From contig OU612069.1 of assembly GCA_914767715.1 (NCBI GenBank), positions 28,951,387 to 29,015,386 of the forward strand: a stretch of 64,000 nt of DNA, given 5' to 3'. The stretch is from Membranipora membranacea (Eukaryota; Bryozoa; Gymnolaemata; Cheilostomatida; Membraniporidae). The first letter of the stretch is position 1. The number at the start of each line of letters is the position of its first letter. The notes under the pieces are model-generated. The model saw only the letters and a program-made list of their open reading frames with translations, was not told where the DNA came from and did no database searches. A program made the translations under genes and the position numbers. This document shows, piece after piece, positions 23,642-34,481 of this stretch.

Positions 23642-24316
23642 TTAATAGGATATAAAGTGCTTTGATAGTTGTTGTTTAAAATGAGTGAGTTTGGTTGCTG
23701 AGCGTATCTGAATTGGTAAAGAGTTAAAAGTTGTAGTGATTTTTTGTCTTAATTGATCAGTGTGATAATGTAATAGGAATCTGTCTCTAAAAAAGGTTTT
23801 AGAGCTAGCTGGAATAAAGCCTTCCAAAAGAAAGTCAGGTGCAATCAAATGCAAAATTTGGAAACCAAAAATACAGGTGAAATGACCAGCAAGGAGAGGA
23901 AAAGGAATCAGACCAAGAGATGTATGTAAATCTCTTGTATGTATTAGATGATATGGTATGTGGCTGACATTTGCTATTAGGCGGAAAGCCCTCTTTTGGA
24001 GCAAGTATATTCTTTCAAGAATATATTGTGGTGATAGGTTGCCATATATGCGGATGCCATATATCATATGACAAAAGACATACTGGAAATAAAAGTTACG
24101 AGATGATTTACTATCTAGGAATGCCCTGCATTTCTGGAATAATGCCAAACTTTTGTTTATTTTGATGCAAATCTGGTCTACATGATCGTCCCATGTCAAT
24201 GAGTCATTCAAAGTAAAACCAAGGAGTTTGGTATTGGCATTTCGGTTTAGTTTTTTATGGTTAATTTTTAGATCTAAATCTAGAGATGTGGCTCTATGAG
24301 AGGGTTGTACAAGCAT
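23642..24316 (-). pseudogene. LINE A ORF2, C-terminal part after a nonsense codon
   Basis: In the same frame as the upstream 693 codons and separated from them by a single TAA at 24319-24317. It encodes the thumb/C-terminal region: NTKLLGFTLNDSLTWDDHVD, an YGNLSP block, RIYLLQKRAFRLI, and the usual end FNSLPIQIRSATKLTHFKQQ. Without that stop, ORF2 would be 918 codons, a normal length for a CR1/jockey-like ORF2. The break lies just after the RT palm, so this copy should not make a complete protein. Confidence 0.85.
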
Positions 24317-26398
24317 TTAGTGAGATTTTTTTATGTTTATCAACATCCTATTATTCCTACACCAACTTTCTATCAAGTGTAGATCAGTATCACATAAATC
24401 ATTAAGTGTATCAAAGTTGTCAGATTTTGATACGAAAACTGTATCATCAGCGTAGGCAAATGCCTTGGAATGTAATGTGTAGGATAAAAGATCATTGACG
24501 TATATGAGGAATAAACTTGGTGCCAGAATTGAGCCTTGGGGGACACCAATGTCTATTGGAAGAATTTTTGAACTTTTTGCACCTTGTTGTATAGCTACAA
24601 ATTGTGTCCTATCTGTTAGGAAAGATTTTATGAGAGAGTGCAGTTTGCCCGCTATACCATACATTGTCAATTTTTTCAGAAGAATTTTATGGTTGACGCA
24701 GTCAAAAGCTTTTTTGAAATCCAAAAACATCATAGCAACAAAGTGACCATCTGATCTGGCTGACAAACAGTCAGAAATGAGTTTGTGTAGGGAATCAACA
24801 CAGGAATAACCTTCTCTAAATCCGCATTGTAATTTGTGAAGAAGTTTGTTTGTGGTGAGATATTTTTGAATTTGGTAATTCACATGTTTCTCAAAAATCT
24901 TAGATAGCACAGGAAGTATTGATATAGGGCGATAATTAGATGGATCTTTGATATCTCCACCCTTATGAATAGGAATTACTCTTGCGGTTTTCCACTGTGA
25001 AGGAAATACACCCTCTATTAATGCTCTATTGAACATGTCAGTTACAATGTCGCATATGTAAGGCCATGTTTTCTTCAAAACCTTAACAGATATACCATCA
25101 TGACCAGTTGCTTTATTGTCAGAAATGTTTTTTAAGTATTTGAAACAAATTTCTGGAGTAAAGCGAGTCAATTGAGAAAACGTTTGGGTTGTCACTGGTC
25201 TAATCATGTTATATTCATGGGAATCAGGGATGTCTTTGGTTATGGATTTTGCAATCGATGTAAAGTGTCTGTTCAATTCATCAGGGGATAAACCACCGAT
25301 ATTGACCATCGGTGAAATTTTAGTTTGATTGATTCCTAAAGCTTCCCAAACAGGTTTGGTGTTATTTTTGTTATTTTTCATTATATCTGAAATAACCGAT
25401 TTTTTCTTCTTCTTAATCAAATTTGTAACATAATTGCGTTGAATTTTGTATTCTTCCCATTTGCCCTCTCTCTTCAATCTATCACGCAAATGCATGTGTG
25501 ATTTTACCTCATCATCTAACCATTTGGGCAGTTGAGCAGTTTTTACAAATCTTTTCTTGGTGATGACAAGTGTTTTGATTAATGAACTATAGGTGTCATT
25601 AAATCTTGCATACATACGGTCTACAGTATTCTCACACAATACATCATTAAAGTGACGACCTGAAAAAAGGTCACGTATATTCTGGTTTGTAAATTTGGAA
25701 TAGTCATTGAATTCAAATGATGTTCTTTTTGCTTTTACCTTTAATGCGGAAAATAAAATTTTAATGAAAACTAAGTAATGATCACTCATTCCATATTTTA
25801 TAATTCCACTCTCTGACATATCTGAGGGCAGATTTGTGTATATGTGATCGATCAGGGTGCTGGATGTTTCTGTAACTCTTGTTGGCTCTGAGATCAATTG
25901 ACGGAAGGAAAAAGATTTAACAATATTCAACCACTTTCTGTTGCTTCTTTGTTCAAGGATGTTGATGTTAAAATCTCCAAGTATAATCATTTCATTATAC
26001 AGTGAAAAAGCTTTTTCAAAGTATTCGTAAGCAAGATCATACCATGCGGACTTGGAGTTGGGAGGTCTGTATATAAATGAGACTAAACAACTTTTATTTG
26101 TACTTGGCTTTACTTTGATAGTTATAGACTCAGGCATGCTATTGTCAAAATCTGCAAGATGTTCGAATTGCACGGATTCATGTATGTAGACAATGAGACC
26201 ACCACCGTAGCCATATCCCCGATCTCTCCTAATCACCTGATAACCTGGCACCGCATAAATACCAACACCATCATGCTCATTCAAAAATGTTTCTGCTAAT
26301 CCTAGAATCGCGAATTTACGTTGATGCAAAATTGATTTTATCTCCTCTATTTTGCTGGTGATTCCACGGACATTCAAAAATGCAAATTCAGAATTCAT
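24317..26398 (-). CDS. LINE A ORF2: endonuclease and reverse transcriptase (truncated by stop)
   Basis: Enzyme for target-primed reverse transcription of a non-LTR retrotransposon. Residues 1-215 form an apurinic-type endonuclease: LAETFL near 34-39, YRPPNS 110-115, GDFN 141-144, LIDHIY 182-187 and SDH 205-207. Residues about 425-690 are the reverse transcriptase: NYRPISILPVLSKIFEK 489-504, FLDFKKAFD 558-566, GVPQGSILAPSLF 618-630 and the catalytic YADD 649-652. The start overlaps the ORF1 stop as TAATG, the stop-start arrangement known from the SART1 element, where it supports coupled translation. Domain order and motifs place it in the CR1/jockey group; the exact clade is not determined. 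ORF2 is interrupted by TAA at 24319-24317. Confidence 0.9.
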   Translation of the reverse strand: MNSEFAFLNVRGITSKIEEIKSILHQRKFAILGLAETFLNEHDGVGIYAVPGYQVIRRDRGYGYGGGLIVYIHESVQFEHLADFDNSMPESITIKVKPSTNKSCLVSFIYRPPNSKSAWYDLAYEYFEKAFSLYNEMIILGDFNINILEQRSNRKWLNIVKSFSFRQLISEPTRVTETSSTLIDHIYTNLPSDMSESGIIKYGMSDHYLVFIKILFSALKVKAKRTSFEFNDYSKFTNQNIRDLFSGRHFNDVLCENTVDRMYARFNDTYSSLIKTLVITKKRFVKTAQLPKWLDDEVKSHMHLRDRLKREGKWEEYKIQRNYVTNLIKKKKKSVISDIMKNNKNNTKPVWEALGINQTKISPMVNIGGLSPDELNRHFTSIAKSITKDIPDSHEYNMIRPVTTQTFSQLTRFTPEICFKYLKNISDNKATGHDGISVKVLKKTWPYICDIVTDMFNRALIEGVFPSQWKTARVIPIHKGGDIKDPSNYRPISILPVLSKIFEKHVNYQIQKYLTTNKLLHKLQCGFREGYSCVDSLHKLISDCLSARSDGHFVAMMFLDFKKAFDCVNHKILLKKLTMYGIAGKLHSLIKSFLTDRTQFVAIQQGAKSSKILPIDIGVPQGSILAPSLFLIYVNDLLSYTLHSKAFAYADDTVFVSKSDNFDTLNDLCDTDLHLIESWCRNNRMLINIKKSH

Positions 26399-27936
26399 TA
26401 TCTCATTTGCTCAAATTGACATTTAACACTTTGTGATTGGAGACAAATGCCATTTTTAATAGAAAAAAGAAAATCATCATGAGAATGGAACTTAATTTTG
26501 AACATTCTCATTGGTTTGCCCTCCTTAAAAATTCTTTCTGACGTAGCATGAGGGTAGAGCACTTTTATATCATTTATTACAGTGCTGTCCTCAGCATCTA
26601 GTGGGACACCTTTCAACATACCCATATTTTCTGTCAGGGACCTCGGGTCGATTGTTTGGCGTATACTTGATCCACCAAATAGATCAGTGTTCCATTTGCG
26701 TAGGATGTTGTTTCTTGTTTCTTGGTGGTTGAACTGTATCATAATTTTGGGTTTGTTTGTATTGAAGTTATATCTGGTAACCTTTTCTATTATGATTGGC
26801 CCAAAGGTTTTGTTGAGGGTGCGTCTGATGGTATCTTGGTTAAAGTTGCTGTAGGTCATGGAGTCCTTCTTAATATCTATGACAAGATTGTCTATAGGGC
26901 GGAAACTGTTGTCTATTTTTTGTTCTTTTGGGGGTTGTGTTCTCATGCTGGTTCGATTGTTGTTGTTCGTTGAGGAAGTTGATGGCAGATTAAGTTGCTG
27001 ATGATTATAGTTAGCCCTGTGTTGTGCTGATGCTGTTTGATTGTTGGGAGAAACTTTTTCACGTGGTGAGGAATTTGAATTGCATTCCAATTTACTTGTT
27101 AGATGTTTGTTGATGCTGGTTTCAAGTTGGTCGAATTGATGTTGTATTTGATCGGTTATTGGTTGTTGGTCAACAAGTTTCTGTATTAAAGTGCTTTGTT
27201 GTTTAACTTTTTTTTCTAGCTCCGAGATTTTGCTCATCATGACGCTGATGAGGCTTTGGATATTGCTGCATGATTCACATGTGTTGCCTGATGTTCTTTG
27301 ATGATTGTGAGAGCTGGTGCTTTCCATGGCAACTGATGTGCTGGAGCTTTGATTGGACGTGTAGCCGTTTTCAAGACTTGGTAGTTGAACTTCTGCCGCA
27401 TTCATGCCTTGCTCGGATGTAATGAATTCTTTACATTTCTGTTGAATGGTGGCATTCAATGCATTTATAGTATGTTCAGGAATGTCGTTGATAAGTTTAG
27501 TGTAGTGGTCAAGGAAAATATCTTTATCCTTAATACCATTGACAAGTATGGTAGATGTTGTATTATAAAAGTTCGTAGTGTATAAAGATTTTTTTCCTTT
27601 CTTCTTGGTTTTAACTGTGACCACTACAGCGACTACAGTTGTTTTTGTTTGATCCCTGTTGGTCTGTAAAGAGGTGTAAAGTCCTTGCTCTTTTAACGAG
27701 GACTGGAAGTTAGCTTTGACAACCTCGTATGTTGCAGAATTGCACACCAGTACGATTTGAATGTTGTCAAGAGTACCTTTGATTTCGATGCTGTTGTCTT
27801 GAGTTGTTGAGTCCAGCTTTTTTTGAAGTGCTCTGAGTTTGTTTAAATAATACGGCATTTCTTTTTTGTTTTCTTGCTGATCGTCATCTTGGTCATCTCG
27901 CTTCCGCTTTTTAGAACTTAAAGCACTGTCTTCCAT
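26398..27936 (-). CDS. LINE A ORF1, RNA-binding protein
   Basis: An intact 512-codon ORF1 upstream of ORF2. It starts with a basic nuclear-localisation-like SSKKRKRDD and has a coiled-coil candidate (ISELEKKVKQQSTLIQKLVD, about 232-251). A Gln/Asn/Ser/Thr-rich middle follows. The C-terminal half (about 340-505) resembles the RRM-plus-C-terminal arrangement of LINE ORF1 proteins (VIDIKKDS...KPKIMIQFNHQETRNNILRKW). No CCHC zinc knuckle is seen. ORF1 proteins bind element RNA and form ribonucleoprotein particles. Only about 60 bases separate its ATG from LINE B, so the 5'UTR is short or lost. Confidence 0.8.
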   Translation of the reverse strand: MEDSALSSKKRKRDDQDDDQQENKKEMPYYLNKLRALQKKLDSTTQDNSIEIKGTLDNIQIVLVCNSATYEVVKANFQSSLKEQGLYTSLQTNRDQTKTTVVAVVVTVKTKKKGKKSLYTTNFYNTTSTILVNGIKDKDIFLDHYTKLINDIPEHTINALNATIQQKCKEFITSEQGMNAAEVQLPSLENGYTSNQSSSTSVAMESTSSHNHQRTSGNTCESCSNIQSLISVMMSKISELEKKVKQQSTLIQKLVDQQPITDQIQHQFDQLETSINKHLTSKLECNSNSSPREKVSPNNQTASAQHRANYNHQQLNLPSTSSTNNNNRTSMRTQPPKEQKIDNSFRPIDNLVIDIKKDSMTYSNFNQDTIRRTLNKTFGPIIIEKVTRYNFNTNKPKIMIQFNHQETRNNILRKWNTDLFGGSSIRQTIDPRSLTENMGMLKGVPLDAEDSTVINDIKVLYPHATSERIFKEGKPMRMFKIKFHSHDDFLFSIKNGICLQSQSVKCQFEQMR

Positions 27937-27997
27937 ATGATATCCAGTGATTATTTACAATTTTTAATCAAGAGAGAGAGAAATTTTCACAAGCAGC

Positions 27998-29656
27998 TTG
28001 TCAGCACGATGTCACGCACAACAATATATAAAGTTTCGTAATTCTGTGACAATGGCAATCAAAAGTGCTAAAAAGGAGTTCTATAAATCTGAATTTGAAA
28101 ATTGTAAATTCAACCAAAATGAAAAATGGAATTTTATAAATAGAATGTTACATAGGGATTCAAAAGCAAATACCCCACCACAGTACATAGAATCTCAGGG
28201 CACAAAAATTACTTTGATTCAAGAAATTTCTGAAGCTTTTAATACTCATTTTGCTAGTGTGGGGAAAGCTTTAGCAGGTGATCTCCCAACTCCAACAATC
28301 AGCTATAGCTCATATTTAATAAATGACAATAATTTGCCAGCATTTGACTTTTTAGAGATTTCTAATGAGATAACTGAGTCTGTAATCAACTGTTCATCGG
28401 AAAGGAAAGCTACGGGCTATGATGGAATACCCATCAGCCTTATAAAAGAAAATAAAACCACACTTTCACCGATCTTAACCCACATGATTAACTTAATAGT
28501 GCGTACCTCGAAATTCCCGGATAGCCAAAAGATTGCCCGTGTAACACCACTTCACAAAAAGGGATCTAAGTCAGACCCTAATAACTATAGGCCGATTCCA
28601 ATTTTAACAGCATTATCCAAACTTGTAGAAAAGACTTTAGCATCACAGCTGCGTTTCCACTTTGAAAATAACAATATTTTTAGCGACAGCCAGTTTGGTT
28701 TCCGGGAAAACCGCAACACTTCATTAGCTATTTCACGCTTAATGGAGAAACTCTATAAGAATTTTAACAATAGTGACATAACCCAAGGAATATTTCTAGA
28801 TTTTAGTAAAGCTTTTGACACCATAGACCATGAAATTTTAATCGCAAAACTACCTTACTATAATTTCACCCCTGATGCTTGTAATCTTGTAAAAACATAT
28901 TTATCCGAGAGGTACCAGTATGTGAAGCTGGATTCGCACAGTTCATCATGGCTGCCGATTAATATTGGGGTACCTCAAGGCTCAGTTCTAGGCCTTATCT
29001 TATTTCTTATATTTATTAATGATCTTATAAAAGCAGCTCCTGACCTTGAATATATTTTATTTGCAGATGACACAAACATTTTTTCAACAGATTCCCATTT
29101 AGTGCAAGAAAATCTGCACAAAGTAGAAACTTGGTGTATTGCAAACAAGCTCATTTTGAATTACTCTAAAACTTTCCAGGTCATTTTTAAAGCTCCAAAT
29201 AAACTGATTAAAACTCCGGAAAACTACATTTTAAATATGGGTGGAAACCAGCTTGATAATAAATTAAATACAAAATTCTTAGGGATTGAGCTTGACAGTA
29301 ACATAACTTTTAAATCTCATATTGTACAAATTTGTAAAAAGCTCAATTTTATACTGTTGCTCATGCGTTCCATAAGACCATATTTAGATATTCCAATGAT
29401 GATAAATTTATACTACACATTTTTTTACCCACACTTAATTTACGGCATCGAGTTCTGGGGCCATGCAGCTGAATGCGAGATAAACCAAATTTTACTTTTA
29501 CAAAAATCAGCACTCCGTGTCATTTTAAAAATTCATCCACGAGGCCATGTAACTTCATTCTTTGAGCACCTTAAAATTATGCCGGTGCAAATGCTATTTA
29601 AATATCGCTTTTTAATATTAAATTCAAAACAATTGCAAATTGTGAGATCTGTGTGA
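27998..29656 (+). pseudogene. LINE B ORF2, 5'-truncated reverse transcriptase
   Basis: An open frame of 552 codons with no endonuclease domain and no natural ATG at the start. RT motifs: KATGYDGIP about 137-145, NNYRPIPILTALSKLVEK 195-212, FGFRENRNTS 233-242, FLDFSKAFDTIDHEIL 266-281, GVPQGSVLG 324-332 and the catalytic FADD 355-358. The C-terminal block (TKFLGIELDSNITFKSH, YGIEFWGHA, LLLQKSALRVI) follows. The frame is intact to the stop, so the insertion is fairly young. It differs clearly from LINE A (FADD not YADD, different 3'UTR) and belongs to another non-LTR family. Confidence 0.85.
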
Positions 29657-30035
29657 GCTCACCAAATGTTAGTTTCACAAGAAGTAAACTTGGAGTTGTC
29701 CCTCAAAGAGCCAACAACTGCAGGGGGGCAAGGTCCCTGTTGACGACAGGTGTAAACCTGCTCAACTGGTACCTTCCTGGTGAACGGGTTTGTGAGCCCC
29801 TTGGTCTGCGTGGTCGGCTGACCAGGGCCCTGTGGGGGTGTGGTGCATAGTCAGCAGGCGCGGCGGGCGGGGTTCCTTGGGCTGTCTTCGGCCACATAGT
29901 TCTTGGTCATACTGTTAATCGGGCGGTCGCCATTCTAGTCTCTGACTACCTGATCGCTCCGCTGTCATCATTTTTTTTAGAAGAACCTTTTATTACAAAT
30001 AAACACAAACAGAAACCGGAAAAAAAAAAAAAAAA
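29657..30035 (+). other. LINE B 3'UTR and poly-A tail
   Basis: Unusually GC-rich ~340-base 3'UTR with several inverted segments, followed by AATAAA at 29998-30003 and a 16-base A tail at 30020-30035. The tail abuts sequence that continues the pre-insertion locus. Confidence 0.8.
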
Positions 30036-32100
30036 CTACTTGGAAATGGCTGAACTTTATCATGCGTATCAAAAAATTGATCTATTTTGACTGTGAGGCA
30101 CATGCCATCGGAAGTGAAGACATTTGTGTAAAGAGGAGTAAATATTATCTAGAATTGAGTTAAGCTATAGCTCTCCGCTGACCTTATTTTGGCTAGCACC
30201 AAATTTTACCAAGCTTGGGTGTATGTATAAACAAAGGGTTTTAAATGTGGTGCAGATCTTTTGCTATTTTTATCGTGAGACAAATATACTCCCTGATAAT
30301 CTGTGACAATGCAGGTGCATTCCCAATGACGCTCATAATTCAAGAAAAAACTGGCCATGATTTATGTGATTATCAATTTATGGACAGGGCTTCATTGGAT
30401 TGGTAGTATGCTACCATGTTGATCTAAAATAGAAGATGACAGTTTGGGCTTACCCAAGGGCAGGCTTCTCTATGCTAAAGCGGCAGGCTTCTCATGGCTA
30501 AAGCTAAGGCTGCAGTGATAATGATCATGGTGACAAGATGTTTACAAACTTAGAAACCTGTGTAAATTTGTTTAGGCTACCATTTAAATTAGATACGGCT
30601 GTTGTGTCCATGGGAGAGGGTCAGAGTGTTAATACGCTTAACATCCACAAACTTTAATATAGAAGCAGGAGGTGGCTCAGTTGGTTAGGGCGCTGTTTTT
30701 AAGCATGCACATGTTCAAGGTCATGGGTTGGAATCCCACTGCAGTCCATCAACCACTGGCGTTTGGTTGGCCCCCAGGTCTGGTCCAACCTGCCTGCAAA
30801 CGGAAGGAAAATAGGGGCATATATTGCAGCCTTGCCATTAAGGCACTACAATTTCGCCGCCCATGCCTCGGGCTGTGGCGAGTGATATGACATCCGACTT
30901 TAATCAAATTTTCTTTTTAAATAAATCTGATAATGGAGAACCCAAAAATAAAGGCAACTGAGTATTGATTCCTGAGTGTAATAACTATACAGTAATAATC
31001 TACTGCTGCCACTCAGGCTAATGTCTGCTTATAGAATACAGTAAAGCTCAAAGTTAACTAATTGAGGCTCAGATCTTGAAATTGTCAACTAATGGGCAAA
31101 TAATAAGCAGAGACTGATCTTCAATATCAGGGTATGAAGTAAATTCGCACTGGGTGATGCCTTCATTATTGTCAACTAATAAGACTGTAACAGCCATTAT
31201 GTATGCCAGATAATTAATTTCATACCCTGTTTTTACTATCAGTTTGTGCAAATTATTTTCCCATTAGGTGACCATGCCAAGATTGCAGCCTCATAATGTT
31301 AGTTTTGAGCTATATACAGAATTCAGTAAGCACACAGTTGCCTGTGTGGCAGCAGTGGTTAAGTATAGATTTCTAACCCTGCATGTCTCAGCATTCTTTA
31401 TCTGAAGCATGGCCCTGTTGTGATAACCATTTATTTGTATTTAATGACAGCTATGAATTATCTAGAATCACCTCAAGATACCAAATAAATTTCATCAATA
31501 ACATACCCATTCAAATTCAGTCATATAGATTTGATCAGATGTACAATTTGTCAGCAAAAATGGTGACATTTTGCATCAGTTTTTTGAATAAAACTCTGTG
31601 ACTTGGTTCATTGACCTCGTGCTTAAAACTTCTGAACACTTCAAGCTATGATCTTCATGAATAAGTTATTGCTAATCAACTGTGATTGAAGTTTAAATAA
31701 CAATGTTGGTTTTCTCGTCATATTCTGCATTTGAGAATACAGTCACATGGTTGCTTAGCACTTTTCTGGCTTTCAGTATAAATCAGGCATTCTGAGTATT
31801 AAGGGAAGTCTGATTAATCAAAGTATGTCAACGTTTCACACAAATTGACATTTTTGATGTTGTATTGTTATTTCTTTCCTGAGGCAAACACATCAATCTC
31901 ATCTTATTTTGTTTTCAGTATTCTTCGTAGTTCTAAACAGATTCTGGTATCCTTTATATCAATTGTAGGTGCTGTTCTTTTCATGTTTCGGAGAATCTGC
32001 CGGTTCTCTGGCAAAGCCCTTTGTACATGTGGTGATGGCTTGGTATATAAGTGTGAATGAACTCTTAATGTGATCACGCACGGAGGGCATGGTTTAGGCA
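30036..32100. repeat. Segmental duplication unit 0, right part
   Basis: Resumes homology to units 1 and 2 after the LINE block. 30036-30200 matches 41097-41220, 30240-30420 matches 42060-42250, 30430-30910 matches 42740-43320, and 31500-32100 matches 48740-49280. Most of the intervening ~5 kb of units 1/2 is missing. No supported gene. Confidence 0.8.
30667..30908 (+). mobile_element. tRNA-derived SINE
   Basis: Starts AGGAGGTGGCTCAGTTGG (box A), with box B GGTTGGAATCC and the standard body, ending at GACATCCGACTTTAATC. It is orthologous in position to the SINE at 43078-43320 of unit 1, so it predates that duplication. Confidence 0.9.
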
Positions 32101-33714
32101 ATGTGGAGCTCAGTATATCCTGTTCTGTGTGGGCTTGAATGCCAACAGAAATCCGGTTTAGCGATAAACATTCTCATGTACGTTTAGATATATCGCTTAT
32201 TGTAGACCAGGTGGTATTATTTTCTTATCAGGCATCTGTCACACAAAAACTGGATGACACACCTTCTATCAGCTTCTGCACATTTATTATATCAAAAAAT
32301 TAGCAGCTTTATCGTTTGACTTTATAATGTTAATGTGTTCAGAAAAAATGTTCTGATTCATTCTTGAATTTCCAAGAATGAATCAACTAAGTGACCAAAT
32401 TTCCAAAAGCCACACTCTCTATAAATGGAAGACCACCCTCCCCTCCGCTCCCCCTCCCCTCCGCTCCTGCCTGAGAACAGTTAGAGAGAGGACGTAGATG
32501 ATATACTTACCCAGCCTCTAAGACAGTTAGATATCATAGTCTCACTACATCTCAGAGCTCCGTACATACCACCTATTATACAGAGGAATAAATCCTGAGT
32601 ATTACCTACGTTCTCACATCTGGCTGTCTGTATCAGACTACGGCTGAGCATGAACAGAGCCATCACTGCAGACCAGCCGATGTGAGGTAACTTATATAGG
32701 ACGTTACACACAAAATACTCTACAATCATAGAGATATAGGGGATTACACAAAATACTCTACAATCACAAAGAGTGGTAACTTAGATCGTAGGTTACACAC
32801 AAAATACTCTGCAAACACACACATAGATATCTATGACTAGCAGAATATCTGTTATTTTCCATTCAGTTATAATTATATTTGAAGACAAAATGGAAGATTA
32901 GGCAACAGCACCACTGTGATGTTATATAAGGTGTCAAATAGAGCAGGCCACCACCCTTCCCACAATGCAACTTTTCTCTGTAAAATTAGGTGCACAGGGC
33001 AGGAAAATACAGCAGTGTATTATGGATACATTCCACAGATATAAAATATGGAGCAGTGTGCAGTCTTAACCCAGCCCTGTGATAGTTACGCTGAGATAGT
33101 CACCCTGATATATTAAAGGGCTTGTGGAATGCTTTTGATCTTGCCGAATTTGGAAACTATTTCAATACTCATAACAATTTAGCCACACATTTCAGACCAA
33201 AAGAGCATCCACCGCAGATTTATCTCTGGGTTTACTTCCTTGACTATTAGAAGTGATTAAAGTCCTCAAACCTGAGAACCTGCCACATTTTAGCTTCTCA
33301 ATAATTCAGAGCTTTGTGTAAGATACTGACCATGTAGTTTGATTTTGATTTACCTGCAGCCTTTGGTGTTGCAACCGTCCCCCCCATCTATAATAAGTTA
33401 AAACTGGACAGAACTTGATTCTAAGCGTATGTATAGCTGGCCGTATGTATAGCTGGCCTTTTTGTATCTGAGAGCTATCTGGATAATAATTAAATATCAT
33501 CCTCTTATGGTATATAATAGATGGTGGCCGTACTTGACTCAAAGCATCTTTTTTCCAAGCATCAATCAGTTTTATCATAGGAGAACAAATAAATTGGTCT
33601 TAATACTAGGGCTGTAGAAGAAAATGAATAAACAAACAGTACCGTTCTCTTTTCACTGGCTGATCTTCTGACCACACATGAATAGTTTTGCACTTCTATT
33701 AAGTTAGATAGTTA

Positions 33715-33985
33715 GGGCTGGTCAATGGTTAAGGTTACGGCCTTGGGGTCCTTAGGGACCAGGTTACATTCCCAGTCCCGCAATTCATTCTTGATTTGGA
33801 ACTGGCACACCATTCATCCTAGCCAGGGCCTTGCGATCGAGACTACCCACTGTTTGCACACACCACAAGCATTAAAAAGAAACCCCTCTCTACCTTTTGG
33901 ACATGAAGAGTAGCCAGGTTTCCAGCAGGCAAAGGAAAGGGTGGGGCATAAGTACTATGGGTCCCGGTACCTGCACCCAAGAGAG
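33715..33985 (+). mobile_element. Second-family SINE in the inverted copy
   Basis: Counterpart of the element at 16067-16322, with box B-like GACCAGGTTACATTCCC. It is in the expected inverted position within the duplicated intron 5. Confidence 0.6.
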
Positions 33986-34381
33986 GAAACTCTCTCTGCT
34001 TCCAAGATGATGATTCAGAAGAGTACATCAGAACTCACAGAGTGTGTATTCTTGTATCTTACCATATTTTCTCCTGAGGCATATTCTTCTCTCCAGGACA
34101 GGGCTGAGCTCACAGAAGACGTTACTCAGGTTCGACAGATTTATGTTCAGGGAATGCTGGATAAAATCTATAGCTATCTCTCTACCCTCCGCCGCTATCG
34201 ACAGGCCTGAGTGTCCGATCACTGGTACAGGGCTCTAAAGCTATCTCTCTACCCTCCGCCACTACAGACAGACCTGAGTGTCCGATCACTGGTACAGGGC
34301 TCTAGGCTTCCTGTAACATCACGATATTAGTATTTATCTGATGTTCACCATAGTTACCCTCGTCCGAGAAGTTTAGGAACT

Positions 34382-34481
34382 AAGAAACTAAGGCTAGCAA
34401 TACCTCAAAAGCCCTACATTACTTTGTTCGTAAACAGAATTAATGTAGGGCTTCTGAGATACTGCTAGCCTAAGTTTCTTT
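34382..34481. repeat. MITE-like hairpin, 40-bp arms
   Basis: AAGAAACTAAGGCTAGCAAT at 34382 is matched in reverse complement near 34481. The 40-bp arms differ at four positions and the loop is about 20 bp. The parent intron near 15568-15610 has only the left arm, so one locus lost or gained the rest. Confidence 0.8.

Larger units (their letters stand above)
23491..30035. mobile_element. Two head-to-head LINEs inserted as one 6.5-kb block
   Basis: Units 1 and 2 carry the empty site (CAAACATACAACTATTTAG at 41087 and 55081). In unit 0 homology stops at 23490 (CATCCAA) and resumes exactly at 30036 (CTACTTGG). The inserted block holds LINE A on the minus strand (ORF1, ORF2, 3'UTR) and LINE B on the plus strand (5'-truncated ORF2, 3'UTR, poly-A). 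Their 5' ends meet near 27940-27998. No obvious target-site duplication surrounds the block. Confidence 0.85.

Noticed and set aside
29657-30017. Separate GC-rich gene (short frames on both strands)
   Set aside because: Position between the LINE B stop and poly-A tail identifies it as a 3'UTR.
23491-30035. Endogenous retrovirus
   Set aside because: No LTRs, protease, integrase or envelope. Endonuclease-RT order and a poly-A tail show non-LTR elements.
30672-30890. Plus-strand 72-codon frame
   Set aside because: It lies entirely within a SINE; the similar frame at 9751-9963 is the same element.
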